Assembly: GCF_026162425.1 (NCBI RefSeq)
Contig: NZ_JAOBQJ010000002.1
Coordinates: forward strand, 186,001-250,000
Length of the DNA: 64,000 nt
Direction: 5' to 3'
DNA from: Flexivirga meconopsidis
Lineage (GTDB): Bacteria; Actinomycetota; Actinomycetes; Actinomycetales; Dermatophilaceae
Made by a program: the position numbers and the translations under genes. This document shows, in pieces, positions 44,988-55,199 of this stretch. The notes beneath the pieces are model-generated. The model was not told where the DNA came from and made no database searches. It worked only from the letters and a program-made list of their open reading frames with translations. Each line of letters begins with the position of its first letter. Positions within the stretch are counted from its first letter, which is position 1.

Positions 44988-45413
44988 TCAGCAGGGCCCG
45001 TGCAATCCGAGCGACGCGCGGACCGCGGCCGGAGCGGAGCCACAGCCCACCCCGAAGGTGCCGAGGTCACGCACCTGCCAGGTGGAGCCGGTCTTGTGCA
45101 GCACCACCTGCGCCGGGTCGGTCTGGCCGTTCTTCGGGGTCACTGTCGCGGCCGCCCACGACTTGTCACTCGCGGCGAACTTGATGCCGCTCACGGTGAT
45201 GTTGTCGGCCGACACCGCCCCGAGCAGTTTGCTGTGCCGCACGGCAGCGGTGATCTGCTGGTTCGCGGAGGGTGCTGCGGCCTTCGGCACGACGACCTTC
45301 GGTGCCGACGATCGGCCGAGCGTGCCCGATGCTTCGGCGGGCGAGACCGCGACCGCCGCACCCGCAGCGAGTACGGCGGAGGTGGCGATGGTGACGACTG
45401 CTGTGCGCTTCAT
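44988..45413 (-). CDS. Small secreted protein
   Basis: 141 aa. Signal peptide MKRTAVVTIATSAVLAAGAAVAVSPAEASG with a likely cleavage after AEA. The mature part is about 110 residues with two Cys (FGVGCGS and the C-terminal HGPC) that could form a disulfide. ATG 45413 has AAGGA upstream. No family recognised; the domain SKLLGAVSADNITVSGIKFAASDKSWAAATVTPK looks like a small alpha/beta fold. Confidence 0.8.
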   Translation of the reverse strand: MKRTAVVTIATSAVLAAGAAVAVSPAEASGTLGRSSAPKVVVPKAAAPSANQQITAAVRHSKLLGAVSADNITVSGIKFAASDKSWAAATVTPKNGQTDPAQVVLHKTGSTWQVRDLGTFGVGCGSAPAAVRASLGLHGPC

Positions 45414-45575
45414 GAACGAATCCTTCCCACGACCCTTCCTCAAAGGATCGCGTTCCCCGAGTGTCGTCGGACGCGTCTGCGCCCGACACCTCCATGACGG
45501 CCAAGCTACGACTCTGGTTGGCACGATCAACCCCCTGTAACACGATCGTGACCGCGGATGGGTTTGAATCGGCAC

Positions 45576-46685
45576 ATGCCCGCCAAGGAGATCGAGACCG
45601 TCGAGGCGCTGCGCGCGCTGCTGCGCACCGGACAGTCACTGCACCACCTGCGGCTGCAGGACCTGGACCTGACCGAGGTGGAGCCGGAACTGCTTCAGGT
45701 GCGGTCGTTCTCCGGCCTGGTCGTGATGGGCGGCCGGGTTTCCGGGCCGCTCGACCAGCACCTGCGGCTGCACGGCGCACTCGTCTTCCCGTCCGATCCC
45801 GAGGTGCCGTTCGACCCGTGGAGCGCCCGGCTCTACCGGCCCGCCGAGCTGTACGCCGGGCTCCGCGCGGGCGGCTACCCGCAGACCCCCGACTCACGCA
45901 CCTACCAGTGGTCCCTCGCCCCCGAGACGCAGCGGGACGCCTACGCGACCCTGCTGCGAGCGGTGCACGACGACAGCGTCACCGACGCCCTCTTCGAGCT
46001 GATCGACGGCCGGTCGGTCGTGGGCGTGATGGGCGGTCACGCCCTGGAACGCGGAACGAGCGGGTATGCCGATGCCGCGCGCCTCGGACGACGCCTCGCG
46101 AGCTCGGGCCGGGTCGTCACCACGGGCGGTGGACCGGGAGCCATGGAGGCGGCGAACCTCGGTGCCTTTGTTGATGATTCGGCCGCGTTGGACGATGCCC
46201 TGCGTGACCTGGCAGCCGTGCCCAGCTTCCGGCCGAGCATCGACGCCTGGGCAGGCAGTGCATTGGCGGTGCGCGAGCGCTTCACCCCCGCGCAAACCGC
46301 CGGCCAGGTGCGCAGTCTCGGCATACCCACCTGGTTCTACGGGCACGAGCCGCCCAACGTGTTCGTCGACTGGGTGGCGAAATATTTCAGCAACGCGTTG
46401 CGCGAGGACCTGCTGCTGCGGGTGTGCAACGCCGGCGTGATCGTGCTGCCCGGCGCTGCGGGCACGGTCCAGGAGATCTTCCAGATCGCAACCCCGCTCT
46501 ACTACGCAGCCGAGGATGCCGCACTGCCGCCACTTGTTCTCGTCGGCGAGGACTACTGGACCCGCACGGTGCCGGTCTGGCCGGCGCTCCGGGCCCTCGC
46601 GGCCGACCGACCCATGGCGCGCGCGATCCGGCTGGTCGACGATGTCGGCAGTGCGGGCGACGCAATCGTCGGCGCCGGTTCGTAA
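45576..46685 (+). CDS. LOG family protein (lysine decarboxylase-like Rossmann fold)
   Basis: 369 aa. Central LOG domain with VVGVMGGHALERGTSGYADAARLGRRLASSGRVVTTGGGPGAMEAAN and PGAAGTVQEIFQ, the counterpart of the PGGxGTxxE motif of cytokinin-activating LOG enzymes. The Glu is kept; one Gly is Ala. The N-terminal 130 residues are specific to a long actinobacterial subgroup. ATG 45576 is favoured because TTGAAT lies 6 nt upstream; ATG 45558 is an alternative. The substrate is unknown; the family may hydrolyse nucleotide 5'-monophosphates. Confidence 0.87.
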   Translation: MPAKEIETVEALRALLRTGQSLHHLRLQDLDLTEVEPELLQVRSFSGLVVMGGRVSGPLDQHLRLHGALVFPSDPEVPFDPWSARLYRPAELYAGLRAGGYPQTPDSRTYQWSLAPETQRDAYATLLRAVHDDSVTDALFELIDGRSVVGVMGGHALERGTSGYADAARLGRRLASSGRVVTTGGGPGAMEAANLGAFVDDSAALDDALRDLAAVPSFRPSIDAWAGSALAVRERFTPAQTAGQVRSLGIPTWFYGHEPPNVFVDWVAKYFSNALREDLLLRVCNAGVIVLPGAAGTVQEIFQIATPLYYAAEDAALPPLVLVGEDYWTRTVPVWPALRALAADRPMARAIRLVDDVGSAGDAIVGAGS

Positions 46686-46694
46686 AGTGGTCAG

Positions 46695-47681
46695 GTGAAG
46701 CGTTCCGCGCCTGAGTTCAGCCCGTTCACCACCTCGGTGCTGCGGGCCGCCGACCGACGGCTGCGTGCCTGCGAACGCGGCGACGAGATGACCCGGTATG
46801 CCGCCTGTCGGGCCGCGCTGTGCGCACTGGCGTCGGTCGACACCTTCTACGTCGGTCATTACCTCGGCCCGACAACCCTGTCGATCCCCTACTGCGTCGA
46901 CAAGAAGCAGTTTTTGAGCGCTGACGTGCAGCAGTTCGGACCGCACGGCATGTCGGCGTACATTCTCACCGGACAGACCTATCGCTTCGCGGTCGATGAC
47001 GGCCATCGGGTGCGTCTCGGCTGGGACGTCAGCGAACACCCGGTCCAGGACGCCGTCGTGCTCCCGCTGCGCCGCGGCGACGGCACGGAAGTGATCGGCA
47101 TGATCGCGGTCGAGAGCATCACCCCCGACGCGTTCGACGACGAATTCGTGCACGCGATGGAGTGGCTGGCCCGGGCACTGGTCTGGGAGATGAACCAGGA
47201 CCGCGAGTTCGCCGAGGACCTCGGGCTCTACGAGCTCTACCCCGAACTCGACAGCAACCAGCCGCGCAACGAGCTCGAGCAGTTCCGTTTGCTCAGTGGC
47301 GAATTGGAGCGGCTTCGGCTGGCGCTGCAGAGCGTCGAGCTGCCGGCGACCGACGAGTTCGCCGATCAGCGTCGAGAGCTCGACGACGCGCGCGCGGCCG
47401 GTGAGCGACTGCATCTGCTGCTGGTCGACCAGCACCAGGTCCGGTCACCGGAGAGGCAGCCCGCCCAGCTGGAGTCCGCAGCGCTCACCACGCGCGAACT
47501 CGAGATCGCCACCCTGATCGCGGCCGACGGTCTGAGCAACCGGCAACTGGCCACTCGGCTGTTCATCTCGGAAAAGACCGTCAAGGTGCATGTCGGCAAC
47601 GTGTTGCGCAAACTCGGTGTCTCGCAACGGTCGGCGATCCCGTTCGTGCTCGGTGAGATCCACCCGTCACGCGACCTTTGA
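46695..47681 (+). CDS. LuxR-type regulator with GAF-like sensor domain
   Basis: 328 aa. Residues about 10-165 look like a GAF domain (ALASVDTFYVGHYLGPTTLSIPYCVDKKQF ... VVLPLRRGDGTEVIGMIAVES). A coiled-coil-like helix follows (about 200-250), then a LuxR HTH (LTTRELEIATLIAADGLSNRQLATRLFISEKTVKVHVGNVLRKLGV). TAAAGT plus 6 nt precedes GTG 46695. The target and ligand are unknown. Its end overlaps the convergent PAP2 gene by 15 bp. Confidence 0.88.
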   Translation: MKRSAPEFSPFTTSVLRAADRRLRACERGDEMTRYAACRAALCALASVDTFYVGHYLGPTTLSIPYCVDKKQFLSADVQQFGPHGMSAYILTGQTYRFAVDDGHRVRLGWDVSEHPVQDAVVLPLRRGDGTEVIGMIAVESITPDAFDDEFVHAMEWLARALVWEMNQDREFAEDLGLYELYPELDSNQPRNELEQFRLLSGELERLRLALQSVELPATDEFADQRRELDDARAAGERLHLLLVDQHQVRSPERQPAQLESAALTTRELEIATLIAADGLSNRQLATRLFISEKTVKVHVGNVLRKLGVSQRSAIPFVLGEIHPSRDL

Positions 47682-48491
47682 TGCGTCGACGGCGACCGGG
47701 GCGACCACCGTCTTCGGGTGCCGCCGGCGCCACAGGGTGAGCACCCCGCGCCGCAACCACGCACACCCGATCAGGATCGCGATCGCGACGATGCCGTCCA
47801 GCCACCAGTGATTCGCGGTCGCCACCACCACGAACACGGTGAGCGCGAAGTGCAGCGGCCCGAGCAGGCGCCACGGCGACGTGCTCACCTGCCAGGCATA
47901 CCAGCCGACGACCGCGGCGAAGAGCACGTGCACCGACGGCATCGCACCGAAGTTGTCGACCGAGAATCCCGCGTTGTAGACCGACTGACCGTAGAGCTCG
48001 GCGGTGTCGACATACCCGGGCAGCAGGCGCGGCGGCGCCACCGGGAAGAACTGCACCACGAAGCAGCCGAGGGTGCTCAACGCCAGCACCGTGCGCACCT
48101 GCGGATAGCGATCCCGATGGCGGAAATACAGCCACACCAGGAAGATCCCCATCACGGTGAAGTGCATCGACGCGTAGTAGAGGTTCGCCAGACGCACCAG
48201 TGCGTCATGCCCGAGGATCAGGTCCTGCACGGTGCGCTCGCTCGGGAGGAAGAGGTCGGACTGCACCCGGGCGATCCGTTCGGCCCGGCCTATCGCGTCC
48301 CCACCGGCGTCGGAGGTGACCTGCTGCAGGACCTGCCAGATCGCGAAAAGCCAGGCCACGATTGCGGCTTCACGGCAGAAGGTCGCGGCGCCGGGTCGGC
48401 GGCCACGCAGCAGCAACCAGATGACCGCCAGCACACTGCCCAGCACCAGGGCCTGACGCCAGGTCAGCATGAGGTTGGGCAACGAAGTCAA
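47667..48491 (-). CDS. PAP2 superfamily membrane phosphatase / inositol-phosphotransferase-like
   Basis: 274 aa, about six membrane segments. The three motifs of the Aur1-like PAP2 group are visible: FFPVAPPRLLPG, GAMPSVHVLFA with catalytic His, and TANHWWLDG with the second His and Asp. Such actinobacterial proteins act on lipid phosphates or transfer phosphoinositol groups. The start is uncertain: TTG at 48491 or ATG at 48470 (MLTWRQ). It lies 16 bp downstream of rlmN on the same strand. Confidence 0.83.
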   Translation of the reverse strand: MTSLPNLMLTWRQALVLGSVLAVIWLLLRGRRPGAATFCREAAIVAWLFAIWQVLQQVTSDAGGDAIGRAERIARVQSDLFLPSERTVQDLILGHDALVRLANLYYASMHFTVMGIFLVWLYFRHRDRYPQVRTVLALSTLGCFVVQFFPVAPPRLLPGYVDTAELYGQSVYNAGFSVDNFGAMPSVHVLFAAVVGWYAWQVSTSPWRLLGPLHFALTVFVVVATANHWWLDGIVAIAILIGCAWLRRGVLTLWRRRHPKTVVAPVAVDASKVA

Positions 48492-48507
48492 CGCAACGCC
48501 CTGTCGA

Positions 48508-49668
48508 TCAGGCGGTGGAGGCGGCCAATTGCCCGCAGGCGCCGTCGATGTCGGAGCCGCGGGTGTCCCGGATGGTCGTCGGTATGCCGTGGGCTCGCAG
48601 CCGCTCGACGAACTGCTGCTCGACCCCCTTGCGGGACGCCGTCCATTTCGAGCCCGGCGTCGGGTTCAGCGGGATCGGGTTGACGTGCACCCAGCCCTTG
48701 CCGCGCGCGGTGAGCTTCTCACCGAGCAGGTCGGCGCGCCACGCCTGGTCGTTGATGTCGCGGATCAGCGCGTACTCGATGGACACTCGCCGCCCGGTCT
48801 GCTCGTAATACCGGTATGCCGCATCAAGCGCCTCATCGACGGTCCACCGGGTGTTGATGGGCACCAGCTCGTTGCGCAGCTCATCGTCCGGAGCATGCAG
48901 TGAGAGCGCGAGCGTGACCGGAATGCCTTCTGCGGCAAGCTTGTCGATCGCCGGCACCAGACCGACGGTGGACATGGTGATGCCGCGGGCCGACATGCCA
49001 AGGCCGGCGGGGGCGGGGTCGGTGAGGCGGCGGATCGCGTTCACCGCCTGGCGGTAGTTGGCCAGGGCCTCGCCCATGCCCATGAAGACGACGTTGGACA
49101 CCCGCAGCGGCTGCTCGCGGGACTCCTCGTCCCCGCCGGCGAGTTCGCCGGTGCGCAGCATCCGGGCACCGGCCACCACCTGCTCGACGATCTCGGCGGT
49201 GGTCAGGTTGCGGGTCAGCCCCTCCTGACCGGTCGCGCAGAACGGACAGTTCATCCCGCAGCCGGCCTGGCTCGAGATGCACATCGTCACCCGGTGCGGG
49301 TAGCGCATCAGCACCGACTCCACGAGTGCGCCGTCGAAGAGCCGCCAGACCTGCTTGATCGTGCGACCGTCGTCGGCCTGCACCGCGCGCACCGGCGTCA
49401 TCAGCCGCGGCAGCATCGCCGACACCAATTCATCCCGGCCTGCTGCGGGCAGGTCGGTCATCACCGCGGCATCGTCGACGAACCGCTCGAAGTAGTGCGT
49501 CGACAGCTGTTTGGCACGGAACCCCTTGTGCCCCAACGCTTCGACCGCTTCCTTGCGGCCGGCCTCGTCGAAATCGGCCAGGTGCTGCGGCGGCTTGCCG
49601 CGCCGCGGCGCGGTGAAGGTCAGCTCACCCGGCTTGGGGCGGCGCGTGGGGTCGGGCAGATCGGTCAC
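48508..49668 (-). CDS. rlmN: 23S rRNA (adenine2503-C2) / tRNA (adenine37-C2) methyltransferase
   Basis: 386 aa radical SAM enzyme. [4Fe-4S] motif CGMNCPFC in [51 protein letters not shown], and the C-terminal methyl-carrying Cys in [16 protein letters not shown]. The start is GTG at 49668, 9 bp after cdsA. The order rlmN-cdsA-frr-pyrH is the normal actinobacterial one. Confidence 0.95.
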   Translation of the reverse strand: MTDLPDPTRRPKPGELTFTAPRRGKPPQHLADFDEAGRKEAVEALGHKGFRAKQLSTHYFERFVDDAAVMTDLPAAGRDELVSAMLPRLMTPVRAVQADDGRTIKQVWRLFDGALVESVLMRYPHRVTMCISSQAGCGMNCPFCATGQEGLTRNLTTAEIVEQVVAGARMLRTGELAGGDEESREQPLRVSNVVFMGMGEALANYRQAVNAIRRLTDPAPAGLGMSARGITMSTVGLVPAIDKLAAEGIPVTLALSLHAPDDELRNELVPINTRWTVDEALDAAYRYYEQTGRRVSIEYALIRDINDQAWRADLLGEKLTARGKGWVHVNPIPLNPTPGSKWTASRKGVEQQFVERLRAHGIPTTIRDTRGSDIDGACGQLAASTA

Positions 49669-49677
49669 GACGGGCTC

Positions 49678-50577
49678 CTACTTGACCGCGACCAGCGGCG
49701 TCAGCACCGCCCAGGCGACCGGCACCACCAGCAGCAGCGAGTCGAGACGGTCCATCAGACCGCCGTGCCCGGGGATGAGATTGCTCATGTCCTTGATGCC
49801 GAGGTCACGCTTGATCATGGACTCGCAGAGATCACCGACGGTCGCGGCGATCACCGCGAGCGCACCCAGTAGCGCGCCGACCCACCAGCGACCGTCGAGG
49901 ATCAGCCAGACCGTCAGCGCACCACCCACCACGCAGGCGGTCACCGATCCGGCGAAACCCTCCCAGGATTTCTTCGGGGAGACGCTGGGCGCCATCGGGT
50001 GCTTGCCGGCGACGACGCCCACGACATACCCGCCGATGTCGCTGCAGATCGTGACGATGATGAAGACGCAGATCCGGCCCGGTCCGTCGTCGTGGTGCAA
50101 CAGCAGCATCGCAAAGCCCACCAGCGCGGGCACGTAGAGCGTGATCAGCGCGCCCGCCGCCACGTCGGACGGCATCTGCTCCAGGCTCCCGAACGACCGC
50201 CAGACGAGTATGGCGAGAACAGCGACAACGACACCGAACGCGAGCGCGGGGGCGCCCCACAGATAGGCCACGAGCGGCACCACCGCCGCCGCGGCGACGG
50301 TCGGCACTGCCGGCGGGTGCATCCGTCCGTGCGCCATCGCGCGCAGCAGCTCCACCGTGCCGATGACCGAGGCGACCATCGCCAGGCCGACGAACAGCTC
50401 CTTGCGGATGAACAGGCTGGCCAACACGATCGCGCCGAGCAGCACGCCGACGCCGATCGCGGCATACAAATTGCGACCGGCGCGTGGCGTCGGATTGTGC
50501 TCACCGTCGGCGGCCGGCACGGCCGGCGTGACGGAGCGCGCCTCGCGAGCCGCGCGGCGTGAGCTGGGTTCGGACAT
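49678..50577 (-). CDS. cdsA: Phosphatidate cytidylyltransferase (CDP-diacylglycerol synthase)
   Basis: 299 aa. The N-terminal 40 residues are basic and polar; eight or more membrane segments follow. The C-terminal signature SVSPKKSWEGFAGSV and CESMIKRDLGIKDMSNLIPGHGGLMDRLDSLL, with its conserved Asp residues, is diagnostic. It makes CDP-diacylglycerol for phospholipid synthesis. ATG 50577 is preferred, with GGTGA just upstream. Confidence 0.95.
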   Translation of the reverse strand: MSEPSSRRAAREARSVTPAVPAADGEHNPTPRAGRNLYAAIGVGVLLGAIVLASLFIRKELFVGLAMVASVIGTVELLRAMAHGRMHPPAVPTVAAAAVVPLVAYLWGAPALAFGVVVAVLAILVWRSFGSLEQMPSDVAAGALITLYVPALVGFAMLLLHHDDGPGRICVFIIVTICSDIGGYVVGVVAGKHPMAPSVSPKKSWEGFAGSVTACVVGGALTVWLILDGRWWVGALLGALAVIAATVGDLCESMIKRDLGIKDMSNLIPGHGGLMDRLDSLLLVVPVAWAVLTPLVAVK

Positions 50578-50600
50578 CAACGTCACCGGCGAGAGCGACC

Positions 50601-51167
50601 TCAGACCTCGAGGAGCTCGGCCTCCTTGCCCTTCAGCAGCTCGTCAACGGCGTCGACGTGCTTCTTGGTCGTCGCCTCCAGCTCCTTCTCGTGCCGGGAG
50701 CCCTCGTCCTCGCCGATGTCGCCGTCCTTGACCGCGCGGTCGATGTCTTCCTTGGCCTTGCGGCGCACATTGCGGATCGACACCTTGGCGTCCTCACCCT
50801 TCTGCCGGGCGAGCTTGATGTAGTCCTTGCGGCGCTCCTCGGTCAGCGCGGGCAGCACGACGCGGATCACGTTGCCGTCGTTGCCCGGGTTGACACCCAG
50901 GTCGCTCTCGCGCAAAGCCTTTTCGATGTTTGCCATCGAGCCCTTGTCGAAGGGCTGGATCAGCACCGTGCGTGCCTCCGGCGTCTGGAACGACGCCAGC
51001 TGCTGCAGCGGCGTCGGCGCGCCGTAGTAGTCGACCATCAGCTTGTTGAACATCGCCGCGTTGGCCCGGCCGGTGCGGATCGAGGCGAAGTCCTCCTTGG
51101 CGACCTCGACCGCCTTCTCCATCTTGTCCTCGGCCTCGAGCAGGCTGTCGTCGATGCTGCCGTCCAT
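50601..51167 (-). CDS. frr: Ribosome recycling factor
   Basis: 188 aa, close to the usual 185. It starts [43 protein letters not shown], with the Arg of SIRTGRA conserved, and ends in the long helix with [39 protein letters not shown] 51167 has GAAGG about 10 nt upstream. Confidence 0.97.
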   Translation of the reverse strand: MDGSIDDSLLEAEDKMEKAVEVAKEDFASIRTGRANAAMFNKLMVDYYGAPTPLQQLASFQTPEARTVLIQPFDKGSMANIEKALRESDLGVNPGNDGNVIRVVLPALTEERRKDYIKLARQKGEDAKVSIRNVRRKAKEDIDRAVKDGDIGEDEGSRHEKELEATTKKHVDAVDELLKGKEAELLEV

Positions 51168-51237
51168 GGTGTGCTGACCTTCTTCGTCGATGTGGGTTGT
51201 CGAAACTTGGTGGGGTATGGCGGGTGCCGGCGCGCGA

Positions 51238-51969
51238 TCAGGCGCTGACCAGCGTCCCGATCTTCTCACCTTGCAGGGCCTTGGTGATGTTGCCCGGGCC
51301 CTGCATGCCGAAGACCCGCATCGGCAGGTCGTTGTCCATGCAGAGGCTGAACGCCGCGGCGTCGACGATGCGCAGGTTCTGCGCGAGCGCGTCGGCGAAC
51401 GAGACGGTCTCCAGCTTGGTGGCGTTCGGGTCCTGCTTCGGGTCCGCGGTGTAGACCCCGTCGACGCCGCTCTTGGCGATCAGCACGATGTCGCACCGGA
51501 TTTCCAGCGCTCGCTGCGCGCTGACCGTGTCGGTGGAGAAGAACGGCATGCCGGCGCCCGCGCCGAAGATGACGACCCGGCCCTTCTCCAGGTGCCGCAT
51601 CGCGCGTCGCGGGATATAGGGCTCGGCGACCTGACCCATCGTGATCGCGGTCTGCACCCGCGTGTCGATGCCTTCCTTCTCCAGGAAGTCCTGCAACGCC
51701 AGGCAGTTCATCACCGTGCCGAGCATGCCCATGTAGTCGGCGCGGGTGCGGTCCATGCCGCGCTGCTGCAACTCGGCGCCGCGGAAGAAGTTGCCACCGC
51801 CGACGACGACCGCGATCTCCACTCCACTGCGGGAGGCCTCGGCGATCTGTTCGGCCACCCCGCGGACCACCTCGGGGTCGAGCCCGATCTGGCCGCCGCC
51901 GAAGACTTCGCCGGAGAGTTTGAGGAGCACTCGCTGCGGGGTTTCGGTCGGGGCAGGGCTGATGGTCAT
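51238..51969 (-). CDS. pyrH: Uridylate kinase
   Basis: 243 aa amino-acid-kinase-fold UMP kinase. [61 protein letters not shown] and [13 protein letters not shown] are typical. GGAGG lies 5 nt before ATG 51969. In most actinobacteria pyrH directly follows tsf; here tsf is 9 kb upstream beyond a sugar locus, so pyrH needs its own promoter, which I could not define in 51970-52170. Confidence 0.97.
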   Translation of the reverse strand: MTISPAPTETPQRVLLKLSGEVFGGGQIGLDPEVVRGVAEQIAEASRSGVEIAVVVGGGNFFRGAELQQRGMDRTRADYMGMLGTVMNCLALQDFLEKEGIDTRVQTAITMGQVAEPYIPRRAMRHLEKGRVVIFGAGAGMPFFSTDTVSAQRALEIRCDIVLIAKSGVDGVYTADPKQDPNATKLETVSFADALAQNLRIVDAAAFSLCMDNDLPMRVFGMQGPGNITKALQGEKIGTLVSA

Positions 51970-52089
51970 CGCGGCCTCCGGGGTGCGGCAGACGTGAGCA
52001 GCGGTCGGTAGATCCTGCCACAACCGGGGCCGGGCACTGCCGGGCGGTCTGGACGAGGCCGAATCTGCGCCTGCCGTGGACATGCGCCA

Positions 52090-52103
52090 CTGAACCGGAT
52101 TAG
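52090..52103 (+). promoter_or_regulatory. LacI-type operator upstream of GH38 gene
   Basis: CTGAACCGGATTAG matches the palindrome CTAAACCGGTTTAG at 12 of 14 positions. It overlaps TAGCGT (52101-52106), a possible -10. The related sites are at 58310 and 59491. Confidence 0.65.
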
Positions 52104-52170
52104 CGTCGGGTCGGTTGGTCCCGTCATACCTGCCCGTCATCGCCTGTCACCTGAAAAGAGGAGCCACTTC

Positions 52171-55100
52171 GTGCACGACCGCCGATCCCTCACCGAGCAC
52201 CGCATCGAGCGCGTGCTGAACGAACGTCTCAAGCCGGCCGTGCACCGCCGGGTCGGCGCCCTCGCCGTGCAGGCCTGGCACGTCGAGGGCGGGCAGGGTG
52301 AGCCCGTGCCGCCGAGCGCGGCGTTCGCCGCGTCATACCAGCCGTTCGCGGTGGGCGACCCGTGGGGACCGGCGTGGGGCACGACCTGGTTCCACATCAC
52401 CGGCGATGCCCCCGCGGCCGACACGGCAGGTCCACTCGAGATCGTCTTCGACCTCGGCTGGGCCGACCACTCCCCCGGCTTCCAGGCCGAGGGCCTGGTC
52501 TACCGGCCCGACGGCACCGTCATCAAAGGCCTGAACCCGCGCAACGTGTGGATCCCGGTCGAGCCGGGCAAACCCATCGACCTGTATGTCGAGGCGGCCG
52601 CGAATCCGCTGATCCTGGAGATCGATCCGTTCCGTCCGACCAAACTCGGCGAGAAGACGACCGCCGGTGACGCTCCGCTCTACCGCCTGGCCCGCGCCGA
52701 GGTGTGCGTGCGCGACACCCAGGTGTGGGAGCTGGTCGCCGACATCGAGGTGCTCGACGGCCTGATGCGGTCGCTGCCGGAGCAGGACGGCTGGCGAATG
52801 GAGCTGCAGCTGGGGCTGGACCGCGCGCTCGACGTGGTCGACCTGCAGGACGTGCCGGGCTCGGCGGCAGCCGCCCGTGAGGTGCTGGCTCCGCTGCTGG
52901 CCCGCACGGCGAACCAGGGTGCGCACAAGATCAGCGCGGTCGGACACGCGCACATCGACTCCGCCTGGCTGTGGCCGGTGCGCGAGACCGTCCGCAAGGT
53001 CGCGCGCACGGTCTCCAATGTGACCAACCTGCTCGACAGCGACGACTCGCTGGTCTTTGCGATGTCGTCCGCGCAGCAATACGAGTGGATCGAGCGCGAG
53101 CGGCCCGAGGTCTTCGCCCGGCTCGTCGAGCACGTCAAGGGCGGGCGGTTCGTGCCGACCGGCGGCATGTGGGTCGAATCCGACACCAACATGGTCGGTG
53201 GCGAGGCAATGGCCCGGCAGTTTGTGATGGGCCAGGGCTACTTCCGCGAGAAGTTCGGGATCACCTGCTCGCAGGTGTGGCTACCGGACAGCTTCGGCTA
53301 CTCGGCCGGACTGCCGCAGATCGTCAAGCAGGCCGGGCTGACTCACTTCCTGACCCAGAAGATCAGCTGGAACCAAAAGAACGTCTTCCCGCACCACACC
53401 TTCTGGTGGGAAGGCATCGACGGCACCCGGGTGTTCACCCACTTCCCGCCGGTCGACACCTACAACTCCGACCTGTCGAGTCGCGAACTTGCCCATGCCG
53501 CAAGCAATTTCCGCGACAAGGGCGCCACGTCATACTCGCTCGCACCGTTCGGTTGGGGTGACGGCGGGGGCGGTCCCACCCGTGAGATGCTGCAGCGCGC
53601 CGCCCGGACCAAGGATCTCGAGGGGTCGGCTCAGGTGAGCGTCGAATCGCCCTCGGCGTTCTTCACCAAGGCCGAGGCCGACTATCCGGATGCGCCGGTC
53701 TGGGCCGGCGAGCTCTACCTCGAGCTGCACCGCGGCACCTACACCAGCCAGGCGAAGACCAAGGCCGGCAACCGGCGCACCGAGCACCTGCTGCGCGAAG
53801 CCGAGCTGTGGGCGGCCACCGCTGCGGTGCGCGGACTGGCCGACTACCCGGCCGAGGACCTGAAACGACTCTGGAAAGTCGTGCTGCTACAGCAGTTCCA
53901 CGACATCCTGCCGGGCAGCTCGATCGCCTGGGTGCACCGCGAGGCGGCCGACAACTACGCGGCCGTCGAGGCCGAACTCGAGGCGCTCATCGCCGACCGG
54001 CTGGCGGTGCTCGCCGGCGACGGTGACCAGCCGATCAGCTTCAACGCCACCCCCTTCGACGGTGCGGTGCCCGCGCTGTCCGGGGCCGTGCCGCAGCGGG
54101 CCGGCGCTCCGGTGCGGGTGGACGAGACCGGCGACGCCATCGTGCTCGACAACGGCGTCGTGACCGTCACCATCGACGCCACCGGCGTGGTCACCGGTCT
54201 GCTCGACCGGGCGACCGGACGGGACGTCGTGCCCGCCGGTGAGCGCGCGAATCTGCTGCAGCTGCACCAGGATTTCCCCAACATGTGGGACGCGTGGGAC
54301 ATCGACGAGTTCTACCGCAACACGGTGCGCGACCTGACCGAGCTCGATGAGCTCAAGGTCGACCTGGCCGACAACGGCTCCGCCGCGGTGACCGTACGCC
54401 GCTCGTTCGGCGAGTCCTCCGTCGTACAGACGATGGTGCTGCAACCGGGTGCCCGGCAGTTGGACTGCTCGGTCGACGTCGACTGGCACGAGCGCGAGAC
54501 GGTGCTGAAGGCCGCCGTGCCGATCGACGTACACACCAAGGAGGCGGCGTTCGAGACGCAGTTCGGGCACCTGGTGCGACCGACCCACACCAACACCAGC
54601 TGGGACGCCGCCCGCTTCGAGGTCTGCGCGCATCGGTTCGTGCATGTTGCGGAGCGTGATTTCGGTGCGGCCGTAGTGAATTCGGCGACCTACGGGCACG
54701 ACGTGACCCGGCACGAGAGCGCCGACGGCGGCACCTACTCGACCGTGCGCCTGTCGCTGCTGCGGGCGCCGCGCTTCCCCGACCCGGAAACCGACCAGGG
54801 GCCGCACGCGCGCAGTTACGCCATCGTCGTGGCGCCGGACGTGGCCGCCGCCGTCGACGCCGGCTACCGGATCAATCTGCCGGCCCGGCAGGTCACCGGT
54901 TCGCCGGTCGAGCCCCTGGTCCGTATCGGTGGCGAGGGCACGGCCGCGATCGAGGCGGTGAAGCTGGCCGAGGACGGCAGCGGCGACGTGATCGTGCGGG
55001 TCTACGAGCCACTCGGCGCCCGGACGAGAGTCACCCTGGAGCCCGGTTTCGAGCACACCGGCGCGCGCCAGGTGAACCTGCTCGAGGATGACGCCGAGGC

Positions 55101-55182
55101 AGACGGGATGTCGGTCGAGGACGGCCGAATCACCTTGTCGCTGCGGCCATTCCAGTTGGTGACGGTGCGTCTGGCGCGGTAA
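52171..55182 (+). CDS. Alpha-mannosidase, GH38
   Basis: 1003 aa, no signal peptide, so cytosolic. The catalytic domain has the zinc and substrate motifs GHAHIDSAWLWPVRETVRK and the nucleophile Asp in QVWLPDSFGYSAGLPQ (near residue 370), a helical middle domain (LLQQFHDILPGSSIAWVHREA with a further metal His-Asp) and C-terminal beta domains. Family members release alpha-linked mannose from N-glycan or mannan oligosaccharides. AGAGGAG lies 7 nt before GTG 52171. A LacI-type operator lies 68 bp upstream. It is transcribed convergently with the importer operon. Confidence 0.95.
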   Translation: MHDRRSLTEHRIERVLNERLKPAVHRRVGALAVQAWHVEGGQGEPVPPSAAFAASYQPFAVGDPWGPAWGTTWFHITGDAPAADTAGPLEIVFDLGWADHSPGFQAEGLVYRPDGTVIKGLNPRNVWIPVEPGKPIDLYVEAAANPLILEIDPFRPTKLGEKTTAGDAPLYRLARAEVCVRDTQVWELVADIEVLDGLMRSLPEQDGWRMELQLGLDRALDVVDLQDVPGSAAAAREVLAPLLARTANQGAHKISAVGHAHIDSAWLWPVRETVRKVARTVSNVTNLLDSDDSLVFAMSSAQQYEWIERERPEVFARLVEHVKGGRFVPTGGMWVESDTNMVGGEAMARQFVMGQGYFREKFGITCSQVWLPDSFGYSAGLPQIVKQAGLTHFLTQKISWNQKNVFPHHTFWWEGIDGTRVFTHFPPVDTYNSDLSSRELAHAASNFRDKGATSYSLAPFGWGDGGGGPTREMLQRAARTKDLEGSAQVSVESPSAFFTKAEADYPDAPVWAGELYLELHRGTYTSQAKTKAGNRRTEHLLREAELWAATAAVRGLADYPAEDLKRLWKVVLLQQFHDILPGSSIAWVHREAADNYAAVEAELEALIADRLAVLAGDGDQPISFNATPFDGAVPALSGAVPQRAGAPVRVDETGDAIVLDNGVVTVTIDATGVVTGLLDRATGRDVVPAGERANLLQLHQDFPNMWDAWDIDEFYRNTVRDLTELDELKVDLADNGSAAVTVRRSFGESSVVQTMVLQPGARQLDCSVDVDWHERETVLKAAVPIDVHTKEAAFETQFGHLVRPTHTNTSWDAARFEVCAHRFVHVAERDFGAAVVNSATYGHDVTRHESADGGTYSTVRLSLLRAPRFPDPETDQGPHARSYAIVVAPDVAAAVDAGYRINLPARQVTGSPVEPLVRIGGEGTAAIEAVKLAEDGSGDVIVRVYEPLGARTRVTLEPGFEHTGARQVNLLEDDAEADGMSVEDGRITLSLRPFQLVTVRLAR

Positions 55183-55199
55183 ACGCGGTGAGGGAGCGG

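Noticed and set aside
45894-47435. Minus-strand open frame of 513 codons
   Set aside because: Antisense to the LOG and LuxR genes, which have clear motifs and leaderless promoters.
53887-55056. Minus-strand open frame of 389 codons
   Set aside because: Antisense to the GH38 C-terminal domains.
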